Below, in pieces: positions 45,384 through 56,271 of a stretch of DNA of 64,000 nt. This stretch comes from Gnetum montanum (taxonomy: Eukaryota > Streptophyta > Gnetopsida > Gnetales > Gnetaceae), in NCBI GenBank assembly GCA_015680685.1, contig MNCI01004504.1, positions 727,847-791,846 on the forward strand. Direction: 5' to 3'. A program made the position numbers and the translations under genes. Below the pieces are notes generated by a model that was not told where the DNA came from, made no database searches, and worked only from the letters and a program-made list of their open reading frames with translations. Position 1 is the first letter of the stretch; the number at the start of each line of letters is the position of its first letter.

Positions 45384-46037
45384 TGATGAAGCAGTTACTC
45401 TAATTATTAGAGTGATTATTATTGGTGCGGTTACTCTAATAATTAGAGTGGTTATTATTGGAGTAGTTATTCTAATTATTATAGTGGTTACTCTAATTAT
45501 TCGAATAGTTGCTCCCAAGTCTATAAATGCAGTGCCCAGGCACACAATTAAGAGGGAGTCTTGTAGAAGTCAAGTAGCAAAACTCTTGTAGTCTGTTTGA
45601 AGGTTAGAGTATCTTCCAAGTGCCCGCAGTAGGAGGTCAAAGTATGGATGGATCTTTATTCAAGCATTGTGTACCTGAGCATACCTTGTGTATGGAAATA
45701 ATTCATCCTTACAGCACTTGANTTTCCATACACAAGGTATGCTCAGGTACACAATGCTTGAATAAAGATCCATCCATACTTTGACCTCCTACTGCGGGCA
45801 CTTGGAAGATACTCTAACCTTCAAACAGACTACAAGAGTTTTGCTACTTGACTTCTACAAGACTCCCTCTTAATTGTGTGCCTGGGCACTGCATTTATAG
45901 ACNAGAAGATAACAATCAACCAACTTGTCCTTGTTCCACAAGGACGCATAAGCACTTAGTCCTTGGAATTTGACTGGATCGTGCGTGAAACACTCATATT
46001 CATATGGTTGAGCATAGGGGTACCTCGCCACTCATCA
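45384..46037 (+). repeat. Element D 3' LTR (damaged copy)
   Basis: It starts TGATGAAGCAG and ends CCACTCATCA. It is 654 bp against 954 bp for the 5' LTR. Bases equal to about 36601-37010 of the 5' LTR are missing, and a 180-bp inverted copy of its own 5' part bounded by N bases stands in their place. Confidence 0.85.
45722..45903 (-). repeat. Inverted 180-bp duplication bounded by N bases
   Basis: Bases 45723-45902 are, as far as I can read, an exact reverse complement of 45519-45698. Single N bases stand at 45722 and 45903. This looks like an assembly join inside a repeat rather than biology. Confidence 0.88.
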
Positions 46038-46042
46038 ATAGT

Positions 46043-47070
46043 TATTATAACAAAATTCAAATAGAACCAAAAGACTAAGCCAAGATAACTTTCATGAGTT
46101 CCTAGGAAACTTTTTAATATGAGAAGCTACCCTTCAATGTTTTTAATGCTCATGCAACTTTTTAGTGCTTCGTGATTAGCATTTTTCAACATCAAATTAG
46201 TAGTGGTATGGAAGACTTCATGGATAACTTCACTTATGGTACCAACTTTGAATAAGCGTTGGACCATTTGAAGCAAGTGCTAAAATGTTGTGTGGAGATG
46301 AATCTACAGCTTAATTAGCAGAAGAGCCATTTGATGGTCTAAGAGGGCATTGTCTTTAGCACTAAATTTCAGGAGAAGGGATTGATATGGAATGAAAGAA
46401 AGTATGGATCATCCAAGGAATCACTAGGAAACCTCAAACTATCAAATATGTGAAGTCATTCCTTAGCCATACTAGTTACTAAAGGCACTTTGTTGAGAAT
46501 TTTTCCAAAATTTCCAAACCATTTGTGGAGCTTACAAAGAAAGATGTAGCTTTTGAATAGACCTAAGAATGCAAATAAGCATTCCAACAATTAAACTAAG
46601 ATTTTGTAAAAACTGCAATTCTACGTGCTTAAAATTGGTTCAAGCCACTCCACATAATGAAAGATGCATCTAACTATGCATTGGGAGTGGTGCTTACATA
46701 ATTGGATGATCAAAAATGTCCATACTACATCCATTGTTCAAGTAGAAGCATTATGGGTGCACAACTTAACTACACCATCACTAAGAAGGAACTCATGGTA
46801 GTGGTGTATGCTTTAGAAAAATTCAAGCACTATGTGCTAAGATATCAAATTTTTGTGCACATTAATCATAGTGCAATCTATTTTTTGATGAAAAAGCCAA
46901 CAGTTAGTCCCCATGTCATATGGTGGTTGGTGATTTTGTAAGAATTTAACTATACTAAGATGGATAAGAAAGGAATTGAGAATGTAGTGGTTAATCATTT
47001 ATCTTTAATAAGATGAGATAGTAAGAATGATCATGAGTCTTTATTTGATTAGTTTCCAAATGAACTCCTC
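46043..47070 (+). pseudogene. Element B reverse transcriptase 3' part and RNase H
   Basis: B RT resumes with YNKIQIEPKD and continues to the catalytic box at about 46211-46222, where FMDD reads FMDN. RNase H follows at 46650-46941: ASNYALGVVLT, DQKCPYYIHCSSRSIMGAQL, KKELMVVVYALEKFKHYVLR, HINHSAIYFLMKK. The Asp of the HTDH motif is Asn here. Many stops are present. Confidence 0.82.
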
Positions 47071-47578
47071 TTTTCTATATCCATTGAAGTTTAAGAGCCA
47101 AAGGTTACTAATTATTACGATGATTTTCTCTCCTATCTTCTCAGACAAGAGACTCTACTAGAATGGGAAAATAAGAAGAAACAACAGTTTTTTACTAGGT
47201 CAAGCATTACATGGAGATCCAAGGTAACATTTACAAGATTTGTAACAATGGCCTAGTTTGATGGTATGTTCCTAATGCTATTTAGTTGTGAATCCTCCAA
47301 TATTTTCATGAAGTTCCTTGTGGGGGCCACTATGTAGGAAGAAAGATGGCTATAAATATTCTCATGGCAGGATACTTTTGGCTAATGATCTTTAGGGATG
47401 CTTATCATTTTTCCTATTTATGCTAGTGATGTTAACAAGATGGAGGAATGATCTAACAAATGGAAGAGTCCCAAGATTGAATCCAATCATTGGAGCCTTT
47501 TGACCTTCAAAGAATTAACTTCATGGGATTTATAATTTTCATGTCAAATGGGAAGGTGTTACTGCTAACTTATGACTA
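47070..47578 (+). pseudogene. Element B integrase, 5' part
   Basis: The segment with GGHYVGRKMA, then a run of stops, leads to the core start INFMGFIIFMSNGK (first catalytic Asp is Asn). The frame is broken at 47578 by insertion E, just after the bases GACTAT. It continues at about 53709. Confidence 0.75.
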
Positions 47579-48699
47579 TAACTGTTTCTTTGTTCCTTTT
47601 CTTGTAATAAGAAACTAATGGTGGAAAAATTTTTACTTAACATCAACATTTATCTTCTCCTTGTAATGAAAATCACAGGGCTAAGAGTTCTTTCAAAAGC
47701 TTAAGTTTAGGTGCTTGATAGTTTTTGGAAACACCAAGGCTTAGATACCTCCAAATAAACATAGTAATTTCAGAGAACTATGTATTTTAGACTAAAATTT
47801 AGTATATATTTCACAAGATTTTGTTTTGAAAGATTAATAGGAAATTGTACTTTTATGAAAAGATTCAACCCTTTTACTCTATTTTGTAAGAAAATAAATT
47901 TCTAGCTATATTAGAGCTACTTAGTTTATGCAATCTTGTTCATATGCTACTTGTACTAATCATCCTTTCATCTAATGCTTAAGTGCAATTCACTAGATCT
48001 ACTACCAAGCTTTCCTAAAGAGAAAATTCCATGAGAAAAACTAGAAACATAGTAAGAGTGAATGTAATTATAGAAATAAGATAGTAAAATTGCATAAAAT
48101 CTTAAACATTGAAGATGAGTTACTATTAACATAAGTAAACACTTTGGAAACTAAAGCTATTCAAATTAGTAAATAATATCAAAAGTTGCTAAATCCTTAG
48201 GTCAAAGAAGCAATTAAACATTTCCAAGAAACAAGCTACAAGGAACACTATAATCTTAACTACTAGCTAGAAAACTATAATAAAACAGAAAAATAAATAT
48301 AATTCACTAAATATAAGTAAATGAGTTGAATTAAGTTTGAACTTAAAATGTCATTGTACAAAAATTTTCTTCTAATATCCAAGAGTTAGTTCCTTTTAGC
48401 TTTCTCTTAGAATCGATCCATTTGTCAACCCTTTATAGGTTTTAAGCCACAAATCAGTTATAACAGCTTTCAAGATTAATCAGTTGAAAATTGGAAAAAT
48501 AGTTTTTGATCGATTCTTCATAAGAGCCTAATGCTTCAAGATATAGGATCACATTCATTTTAGTAAATAATTGATTACTAAACTTGAGCTGCTAATGGAG
48601 TTTATCAAATTCAGAAATAACTCTAAACACTTAATTCCATGAGCATTTGTTTGGGTTTTTAACTTTGACTATGATATCTTTCATGTTGAGCTTAGAGAT

Positions 48700-49730
48700 A
48701 CTAGATCCTTATCACTCCAACTGTTTCCTTTAACTTTTCCTCATCCTCATTGAATTTAATCAATTCATCTTAAAAGGCTATTTTGGCTTTATGAGCCTCC
48801 TTAATAGCCTTCATTGCTTTCATCATTATTTCATCTAACAACTATTCTTAAATCAGCGATAACTTCCTCCTTAACTCTTAAATCAGCGATAACTTCCTCT
48901 TGTTTGGTCTAGTGATTTTCTAGCTTTCTTCTTTCCTAGATATTTTTCAACATAATAATCTTGTTTCTGGTAACTTACCCTAAGTCTGTAATTAAAGTTA
49001 ACAAAGTTTAGAGAGCTCTTCCTCCAAGACTACCATGTGTTCCTCTCTATTTTTTGGATCAATATTCTTATATTGAAAGAAAACACTTAACTCTATTTCT
49101 GTTTGTGTAGGATGTTTTTATCTTAATACAATTTTCCTTCCTTTAGCTTAACTTTGAAAGACTTAGTTGTACCTTTCATAAGATATCCTAATGGGAATTA
49201 TAAGTTAGCCAATACTTGGAATGGATTAATTTGAGATGATGGGGCTGTTTCCTTTATGCTTGAAGTCTAAGGCTCCTTTTGGGATGAAGTTTGAGCTTCT
49301 TGTAACCTTGCTACTCTCACCTTATGGACTCTAATATATTCAGGATGATCATGGCCTAGCATAAGATCTTTAATCTCTTCAGCAAGACTTTCTGTCTTCC
49401 AAGAGAAATAATTTTCTTTCATGATTGATGTTTGAGCATTTGAGAAATGTAAAGGTAGGACATGATCTCAGTTAGAAATCCATCTACATAATATAATATT
49501 GGTCATAGTACACAGATTGTTAGGAAATAACAAATATAAAATTCTTCTTAGCTTCTTCGATGATGCAGTTCTTTTTGCTTTACTTATAGTAGCATCATTT
49601 CCAAGAGTGTAGACTAAGTTTGTCAAATCTTCTTGGTGTACTTCCTTGAGCTTAATCAAATTAAAATATCTTGCTAGAAGAATAGGGAAGAAACAACTAT
49701 TCATGTATTTCTTTGTCATACCCTTGATAT
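48700..49730 (-). pseudogene. Unrecognised minus-strand ORF in insertion E
   Basis: The frame 49468-49719 (MTKKYMNSCFFPILLARYFN...) and downstream pieces (HVLPLHFSNAQTS, EEIKDLMLGHDHPEYIRVHK) form a broken protein. It ends in a Lys/Glu-rich, coiled-coil-like part near 48900-48750. The overall plan (globular first, coiled coil later) is like the unrecognised frames at 15540-16790 and in element C, but I could not confirm homology by eye. A duplicated 24-bp word (TCTTAAATCAGCGATAACTT...) lies at 48846-48869 and 48876-48899. Confidence 0.35.
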
Positions 49731-50044
49731 GCCTTGCGTTCTTCTATTTCTAGAAGCCAAATTGTAATGTAAAGATAATTGAGTGTTTATAATCATGTCT
49801 TAATGGACTCTTCTCAATAGGTCTTCCTACCTCCTATCCTACCAACTATGGAGAAATGAACCTAGGAAGCTTGGATAGTTCCTTTTTACATCATGTTGTT
49901 AAGAGAACTGTATAATTTGCATATAAAAATATCTCTCCAATGCATTTTTACTTTATAATTTGCAATGCTTGTGGCTCAATGCATGGGGTTGAAATATTTA
50001 GCAAAAATTCATAAATAAGGGATAAACATAGTTCATGAGAAATT

Positions 50045-50603
50045 CAAGGATCTAAACTAGTTATACAAGATACGTTGGAACTAAGAAGATGAGAAATAGG
50101 GGTTTACAAACAAAATTATGTACATGCTTATTAAACTTTTTAATCCAATGCAACATTTTAACGATTAGATGAATGAAGATTGAGGAGTTAAGGAATATTA
50201 TGTAGTTTGTAGAACCAAAAATTAGTTCTACAAAGAAGCCTAAGAATTATTTTTCCATGTTAGCATTTAAGTACGATGGGTTCATAGAATTAAAAACTCG
50301 TTCTATGAATGAGCTACAAAATGGTTCTACAAGCCATGCCAATGTAGCTATAATATAGTCTTGTAGAGTTGAAATATGAGTGAGCACTGAAATGGTTATA
50401 CAATTCATGCAAGTGCCAAAAAGTATAAAGCTTAGATATGGGGCCTACTACAAATTATTATTTTTCATGTGGAAAATTACAATTTTAATCCAGCTTAGCT
50501 ATTCTTATATTATAAAATTTTTTTAAGGATTTAAAAAGAACTTAAAATCCATGTAAGCTCAAGATAGAAGAAAAGCTTATAAAACCAAAAAGTGGTTCTA
50601 TGA
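50045..50603 (+). repeat. Left arm of large inverted repeat in E
   Basis: The arm is the reverse complement, with moderate divergence, of 51757-52345. For example GCTCAAGATAGAAGAAAAGC (50560-50580) pairs with GCTTTTCTTCTATCTTGAGC (51785-51804). It contains several copies of the short palindrome GTAGAACCAAAAATTGGTTCTAC or half of it (50209-50234, 50281-50309, 50315-50333, 50579-50603). Confidence 0.85.
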
Positions 50604-51136
50604 GTTTTCTCTACAAGCTAGCTACAAAGCTATTCTTCCACATCAGCTCTTTAAAGAAAAGCCTTACAACAAATACATCAAAATGAAAGCCCATTTCAGA
50701 AAGCTTATCAAAGTCTACATCAACATTTAGATGAGGAAAAAATTCACATCTAATTCATTTTCCTTTATCTACCATGTTAGTAAAAAGGGGACTCTTATTA
50801 AAATCATAAATACAACTCAATATTTGATCAAAAAGTATGCCAAAGTTAAATAAGCGCAATCTATTGCTCAAATGTTAAGAAGCATTCAAAGAAATCAAAA
50901 GGGTATATTTATTAAGCTCAAGAAATATAATCTAAGTGGATCATCATAGTTAAGGGTGATTTTAAATATAGCTAATTCTTGAGAAAGCCTTAGCTCTGAA
51001 TAGAGCTACAATAATAGTGCACTACCATATTCTAAATTGAGTGCAAATATTACAAGAAGCTACGAGACAAAGAGTAAAGGAAAGAAAAAGATCATTTTTA
51101 TAGAGCATAGAGAAGAAGAGTAGAAGAATTAAAAAA

Positions 51137-51720
51137 TCATGGCTTAGAAAGAAAAAGCAAAAGATCCTTTGAAGTATCAAGACAAACACATATGAGTTCT
51201 TTTCTTATTTGTAGAAATATAAGCTAAATATTTATCAATTATGTCAATGGGTAGAAATCGGGGATGTTTTGATAGAAGAAGCATTTGATGACTAAGATGA
51301 AATGTTTAGCTGGGATGTTGATTATGAATATATAGAAAAGCATATGCTCATTGGTTTTAAAACAATGTCAGAATGGTGGAAGTTCTATATGAAATCTAAG
51401 CTTCACAAAGTTTATTTTTTCCCTAGGGTAAATATAATCATGAATGTTAAAAATCAAGCTATAGAAAAGAATTATTATCAAAATTTGTATAGAAGTAATG
51501 AAAAGATAAAGAAAGATATAAGTTTAATATCTTTGCTTATCAAGAGAGAAGTTGAGATTAATAAAGCCAGAGATAGTTTGTTAATAAATGCATAATAGAT
51601 CAAAAGATGGTTTGATAGAAGTTCTCTAAAAAATGTAGTAAAAGTAGGTGACTTGATTTTTATTTTAAACACAAGAAGAAGAAATGATCATAATAATTTT
51701 TTTGCCAATTAGGTAGGCCC
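51137..51720 (+). pseudogene. Decayed ORF in the loop of the E inverted repeat
   Basis: The longest open part is 51302-51595 (97 codons, MFSWDVDYEYIEKHM...). It is preceded in nearby frames by an ATG at 51139 (MA, stop, KEKAKDPLKYQ) and by a DVLIEEAFDD segment. It is followed, after two stops, by KNVVKVGDLIFILNTRRRN. The protein is hydrophilic, rich in Lys, Glu, Tyr and Asn, with no membrane segment. I do not recognise it. It is the longest uninterrupted frame in E and is flanked symmetrically by the inverted arms. Confidence 0.4.
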
Positions 51721-51756
51721 ATTCATTACCTCAACTTCTTCGATGACACAATCTCA

Positions 51757-52345
51757 TTCATAGAACCAATTTTTGGGTCTACAAGCTTTTCTTCTATCTT
51801 GAGCTTATGTGACTTTTGACTATTTTTTAAATTCTTGAAAAAATTTTTAATGATCTTATCTGAGCTAGATTAAAATTGTAATTTGCCACATATAGAATAA
51901 TTTGTACTAGGCCCCATGTCTAAGCTTTATACTTTTTGGTGCTTATGTGACTTGTATAATCATTTTAGTGCTCACTCATATTTTGGTTCTATGAGCCTAC
52001 ATTATAGATAAGTTGACATGGCTTGTAGAATCATTTTGGATCTCATTCATAAATTCAATTTTTAGTTCTACAAGCCCATCCTACTTAAAGGATGACATGG
52101 AAGAACAATTCTTGGGTTTCTTTGTAGAACCAATTTTTAGTTCTACAAGCTATGTAATATTTCTTAGATCATCATTCCTCATTAGTCTAATCCTTAACAT
52201 GATGCACTAGATTAGAAATTTTAATAAGCATATGCATAATTTTGTTCTTAATCTCTTGTGGATCCAATAATGTTATCACTTGTGCATCTAATAAAGCTTT
52301 TCTTAGTTTTGACATATATTGTAGAACCATTTTAGCTGTTATTCG
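51757..52345 (-). repeat. Right arm of large inverted repeat in E
   Basis: It pairs with 50045-50603. AGAACCA...TTGGTTCT palindromes occur at 51760-51785, 52018-52075 and 52123-52152. More half-sites continue outside the arm to about 52490 (52321-52400, 52441-52492). Confidence 0.85.
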
Positions 52346-52547
52346 TAGAATCAAAAAATAACCTTGCTTGTAGAACTATTTTTTTGGTCCTATGATCTAA
52401 GCTTCTTTGTTTTCATGCTTCATGATGATGACATGATTTTATAACTACTTTTCAGCTTCTTGGTAGCATCAATTTTTGGTTTTAGAAGCTCATACTATAT
52501 AAAAGCTAACATGGAAGATCGATGATGTGGCTATGTAGATTGAGATT

Positions 52548-52760
52548 TGTTGATGTGGCAGATGACGTTTTAATTTCTTGTGAACTTGAGAATCTTCATC
52601 TAGTTGATAATACGGCAATGAAGGTTGAGCTCTAAAAATGTGATAGATGAAGTTTTTTATTTTTAGTGAACTTAAGAATCTTCATCTAGATGGTGACATG
52701 GTGTGTAGATTTGTTGAGCTAAAGTGGTAGATGAAGGAGAATTTTCTTTATGAGAAGTTT
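52548..52760 (+). repeat. Imperfect tandem repeat, about 90 bp, in E
   Basis: The block GATAGATGA-GTTTTWATTTYTWGTGAACTTRAGAATCTTCATCTAG occurs at 52553-52602 and 52641-52691. A weaker third copy lies at 52722-52760. Confidence 0.7.
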
Positions 52761-53720
52761 CACTCTATCTAAATGTTGAGTTGGAATGTGATCTAAACCT
52801 AATCAATATTCTACTTAATTAAACTATCTAGCAGATGAAAAGATTTTTTGTTCACATTTTTGATCTCTTGAAGAAATTTTTGGATTAGGGCTCAAGTATT
52901 TTATTGAATGTTACCTTTTAATAGATTCGACTAAACTCATAGCATTCATCTTATGGAGAGCTTTAACTTTTGAGCTCTATTATGTCACACAAACCTAAAA
53001 CTTATTTTTGCACTTATTTTTAGTTCTCAATGTTTTTTTCAATCCATGGGCCTTAAGTGAAATGAGAAACTCTTTCCTCTTAATCTAGAATTAGAACCAC
53101 CTAGGCTATGTAAATTCATAGTTTAGCTTCATAATACTTGTTTCTTCTTAACTGTCAAACTTAGCTTCTAAAGCTTCATTAATAATATAGCTCTTTGTAA
53201 AAACTTGGCTTAAGTCTTTAAAACTCAAAATCATAATTAGGGTCTAACCTTTTTGTTCCTTTAATCATAATTCCTGAACTATTCTGAGATACAAAGTCTC
53301 CTTTTTATGTCAATATCAGACTATATTAAAATTGAAAACTATTGGTAGTTCATATAAGTTATCTTTGAATGAGTTTAACATCTTAAGGTACCAAAAATAT
53401 TTTTCTGATTCCCAAAATAGAGGCTTAAAATTTCATCTTATTTCTATTTTAATTAGTGTAACAAAGATATGAATATAATTCTACAACAAAGAACTAGGCT
53501 TTGTTAAGCTTATAAGATTTCATTTAAGACTTGAATGAAAATCTTTGATTTTTAGATTGGGCTTTGTACAAGGGTTACCTCCTTTATCTATAATGAAGTA
53601 ATTTTCTCTAGTTGATTATTCATTCTTCATTGAGTAGAGATCAAAGAATTAAGCCCTACTCCATTAATGATTAAAATGTTATAATAGAAGAAATACATTA
53701 TAATTACTATTGACTATTAC

Positions 53721-54480
53721 ACCAAGTGGGTTGAAGTTGTAGTTGCATTATATTATACATCTACCATTGTAGCTTAGTATAGACAAAAACATGTGGTAAA
53801 TAGGTTTGGTGTGCCTACAACATTTAGTTCAGATAATGGAACACATTTTATATTGTTTGCTTTTCAAAAATTGGTGCAACACGTCCGTGTGTAACAAAAA
53901 CTTGTAACCCATTATGATTTCCAAGCTAACAGTTAAGCTAGCATTACCAATAGGAAGATTGTAAGAATTCTAACATTAACTATCAATAGGTATAGGAAGG
54001 ACTAGAGTACCAAACTCAATAATGCTCTTTAAAAATATCATTTAATCTAAGGTTTCCTATAGGCTACTCTCCTTATGAGTTAGTGTATGGAAATTTACCA
54101 AAACTTCCAATCTGAGTTGAACTTCATACACTTACAACGACATGTGAGCTCAACCTAGACATTTATCTAGCCCAAAAACAACATCTTATGACACTTAATG
54201 TGGTAGATGAAAACTAAAAAATAGCCCTAGACATGAATGAAGTGCACAAGGTGCACCATAAACAATGTTATGATGTATGAGTAAGAAAAGTTTAATTCCA
54301 ACCTGGTAATTAGGTTCTTTGTAGGAATTCCATGCATGTGTCACATTGTACTAAGTTTCAAATATTATGAAAAGGACCTTATACCATCAATTCAAGTTTT
54401 TCTTCTAGGATCAAAACAATTTACTATTCATCCAACCCGCAAAAAAGTATGTTAGTAAACATACAATAACTTGAGCCATT
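53721..54480 (+). pseudogene. Element B integrase, 3' part
   Basis: The frame resumes with TIDYYTKWVEVVVALYYTSTIVA, then NRFGVPTTFSSDNGTHF (second catalytic Asp kept). The region of the third catalytic residue is decayed, reading a stop, then ASITN. The C-terminal part follows to about 54480 with many stops. Confidence 0.8.
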
Positions 54481-55484
54481 ACTAGAACCCCAAGTAACTA
54501 GTAACACTAACACCTTTTTGTAGGAACAAGCACGCTGTATTTTCTTGGATCTCCTTCTCCAAACATAGTCATGGGAAAGATGGTCATCCATCTTAACACC
54601 TTGATGAGGCTAACTAATTTTACACCTTTTTGGTTTGTAACATTCTTTATATGTTTTTCATTTTGTTGAATATTTTATTGATTATTTTATATATTTTTTT
54701 TCTTTTCCCTCTTTAATAATTTCATGCAGTCTTATTGGAAATCTTTAATTTTGGTTATTGCTACTAAAACTTTGAAAAATTATTCAAGGAAGCTATCAAT
54801 ACTATGATTGGTTAACCAAAAGGCCAAAGTTTGTATTTGGATTATGTTCTCTACTAACAATCTATTAGTTTCCTAGTGGTATGAGCGAGTGAGTCCATAA
54901 CATCCTTCCATTTCATTGGTTCCATGGGAAATTGGTGTCTTGGGATCATGAAGGTTCTTTTACATTGTAATTGAAAGTAACTAATGATCTTATTACCCAA
55001 CAAACTAGGAAAGGACGAAGTGGTGATGGAAAAGGGTTTAACCAAAAGAGGATTTGAATTATTTTTCTCTCAACTTTCTTCTACAAGTTCTATGATGCTC
55101 CATTGGTATATCATTGCTCCTATTTCAACCATGCAAGAAAACATATCTTTGAAAGGTGTGGTTCTCATAAAAAAAGTGGAAATTCAAAGTACATCCATTA
55201 GGCTAAATAATGGGCTACAAGCACTAGTTATGTAGTTGGAAAGATATGTTACCCATGTATGAAGACAACCCTCTAACTAAGATCCTCTCTATTTCCTTCT
55301 CTTTTCTTCTTCTCTTGGAATAATGATTGTTCTTTGAAGTTGTCTTGAACTCTTGATAGGTAGAGAGAGGGAATATGTCACTACAAGGTCATTGGAAATG
55401 GAATGGACTTGGTCTAGACTTAAAATGGATCAGTATCATATCATTTAAATCATAATATTTATGAAGAATCTTATGTGACTAGGA
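54481..55484 (+). other. Element B 3' untranslated region
   Basis: There is no gene. The segment 55153-55232 is the block shared with D and C. Similarity to D continues to the equivalent of about D 44400 and stops at about 55480, where the truncated F LTR begins. Confidence 0.7.
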
Positions 55485-56257
55485 TGAAGAAGCACATCAA
55501 CCCCATAGGCAACAAGAAAAAGAAATTATACAAGGAAAGAATGTAACTATAATTATAAGTTCTTGTGATTGAAGCTCAATTTCAACATACAATTAACATA
55601 CAAGCTAGAAAATTATGTGACAATGAAGGACATGAGTACATGAGCATAGATTAGAGAATGATTGATTTTATGTTGATAACACTTAAAAAATTCTGAAGAA
55701 TTTAATATTTTCTTATAGCTTTAGGGTTTCTGAAAATACTTTAGAATTGGTGCAATGGCTACCCACCAGTTAGTGTAGATGTCTCCTTCAAAGTTGGGAT
55801 GTGTACCTAAGATTTGTCTTAATTCTAGAGAGACATCTCATTCTAAAGTGAAATGTCTATATAGAGACATCTTCTTTTAGATGGAGATGTATATTGTTTC
55901 TCAAAGACATCTTCCTGTGATTGCTTTCTTTTTAGTAGAGACATATACTATTTCTTGGAGACATCTCCTCAACTATTGAACTTTGGTTCTTGAGGCTTTC
56001 TCTTGTTAATTTAGCTTCTTCTCAATTCTTGAAGTGTGTTCATTTAGTTTGTAGCCTTTGGTTTTAGTTCAATCTCATTCATGTTCTCATGTTAACTCAT
56101 GGGATCTTGACTTTATCAATTTGTTATAAATTTTATTTTCTTTGAGTCCTTAGTCTTGATGTGGAGTTCTTGTTTGTGTTTTGTAAACATACTATCCATA
56201 ATAAACATTCTTTATTCTTCATTTTCCTTAAGGTTTTGACATACCAAAAGGTTAACA
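55485..56257 (-). repeat. Element F 3' LTR (truncated)
   Basis: This copy lacks about 480 bp present at 59751-60231 of the other copy. It holds several GAGACATCTYC words (55830-55970), also present in the 5' LTR and near 57718-57775. Confidence 0.8.
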
Positions 56258-56271
56258 GTCTCCTCCTTTTT
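56258..56271 (-). other. Element F polypurine tract
   Basis: Minus-strand AAAAAGGAGGAGAC lies directly before the LTR start TGTTAACC, a typical copia arrangement. Confidence 0.8.

Larger units (their letters stand above)
36189..46037 (+). mobile_element. Element D: Athila-like Ty3/gypsy retrotransposon
   Basis: LTRs are at 36189-37142 and 45384-46037, and ATAGT is duplicated at 36184-36188 and 46038-46042. On the plus strand the order is primer site, gag, protease, RT, RNase H, integrase, 3' untranslated region, polypurine tract. The size is 9.85 kb. It is the best preserved of the three Athila-like copies, with fewer stops and an intact FMDD and protease DLG. It inserted into B RT. The 3' LTR contains a probable assembly error (45722-45903). 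Confidence 0.93.
47579..53720. mobile_element. Insertion E: unclassified element of about 6.1 kb in B integrase
   Basis: B integrase stops matching at 47578 and resumes at about 53721 (TACACCAAGTGGG). The bases CTTATGACTAT (47568-47578) and CTATTGACTAT (53710-53720) are 9/11 identical and may be the target duplication, which at 7-11 bp would suit a Mutator-like DNA transposon. I find no LTR pair and only weak similarity between the inverted ends. Inside are a decayed minus-strand frame (about 48700-49730), a large fold-back structure (50045-52345) with a frame in its loop, and imperfect tandem repeats (52548-52760). The remaining parts show no recognisable feature. Its class is undecided. Confidence 0.55.

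Noticed and set aside
55780-55980. Regularly recurring GAGACATCTYC words resembling a CRISPR array
   Set aside because: Spacing and sequence are irregular, the words lie inside a copia LTR, and the DNA is plant nuclear.
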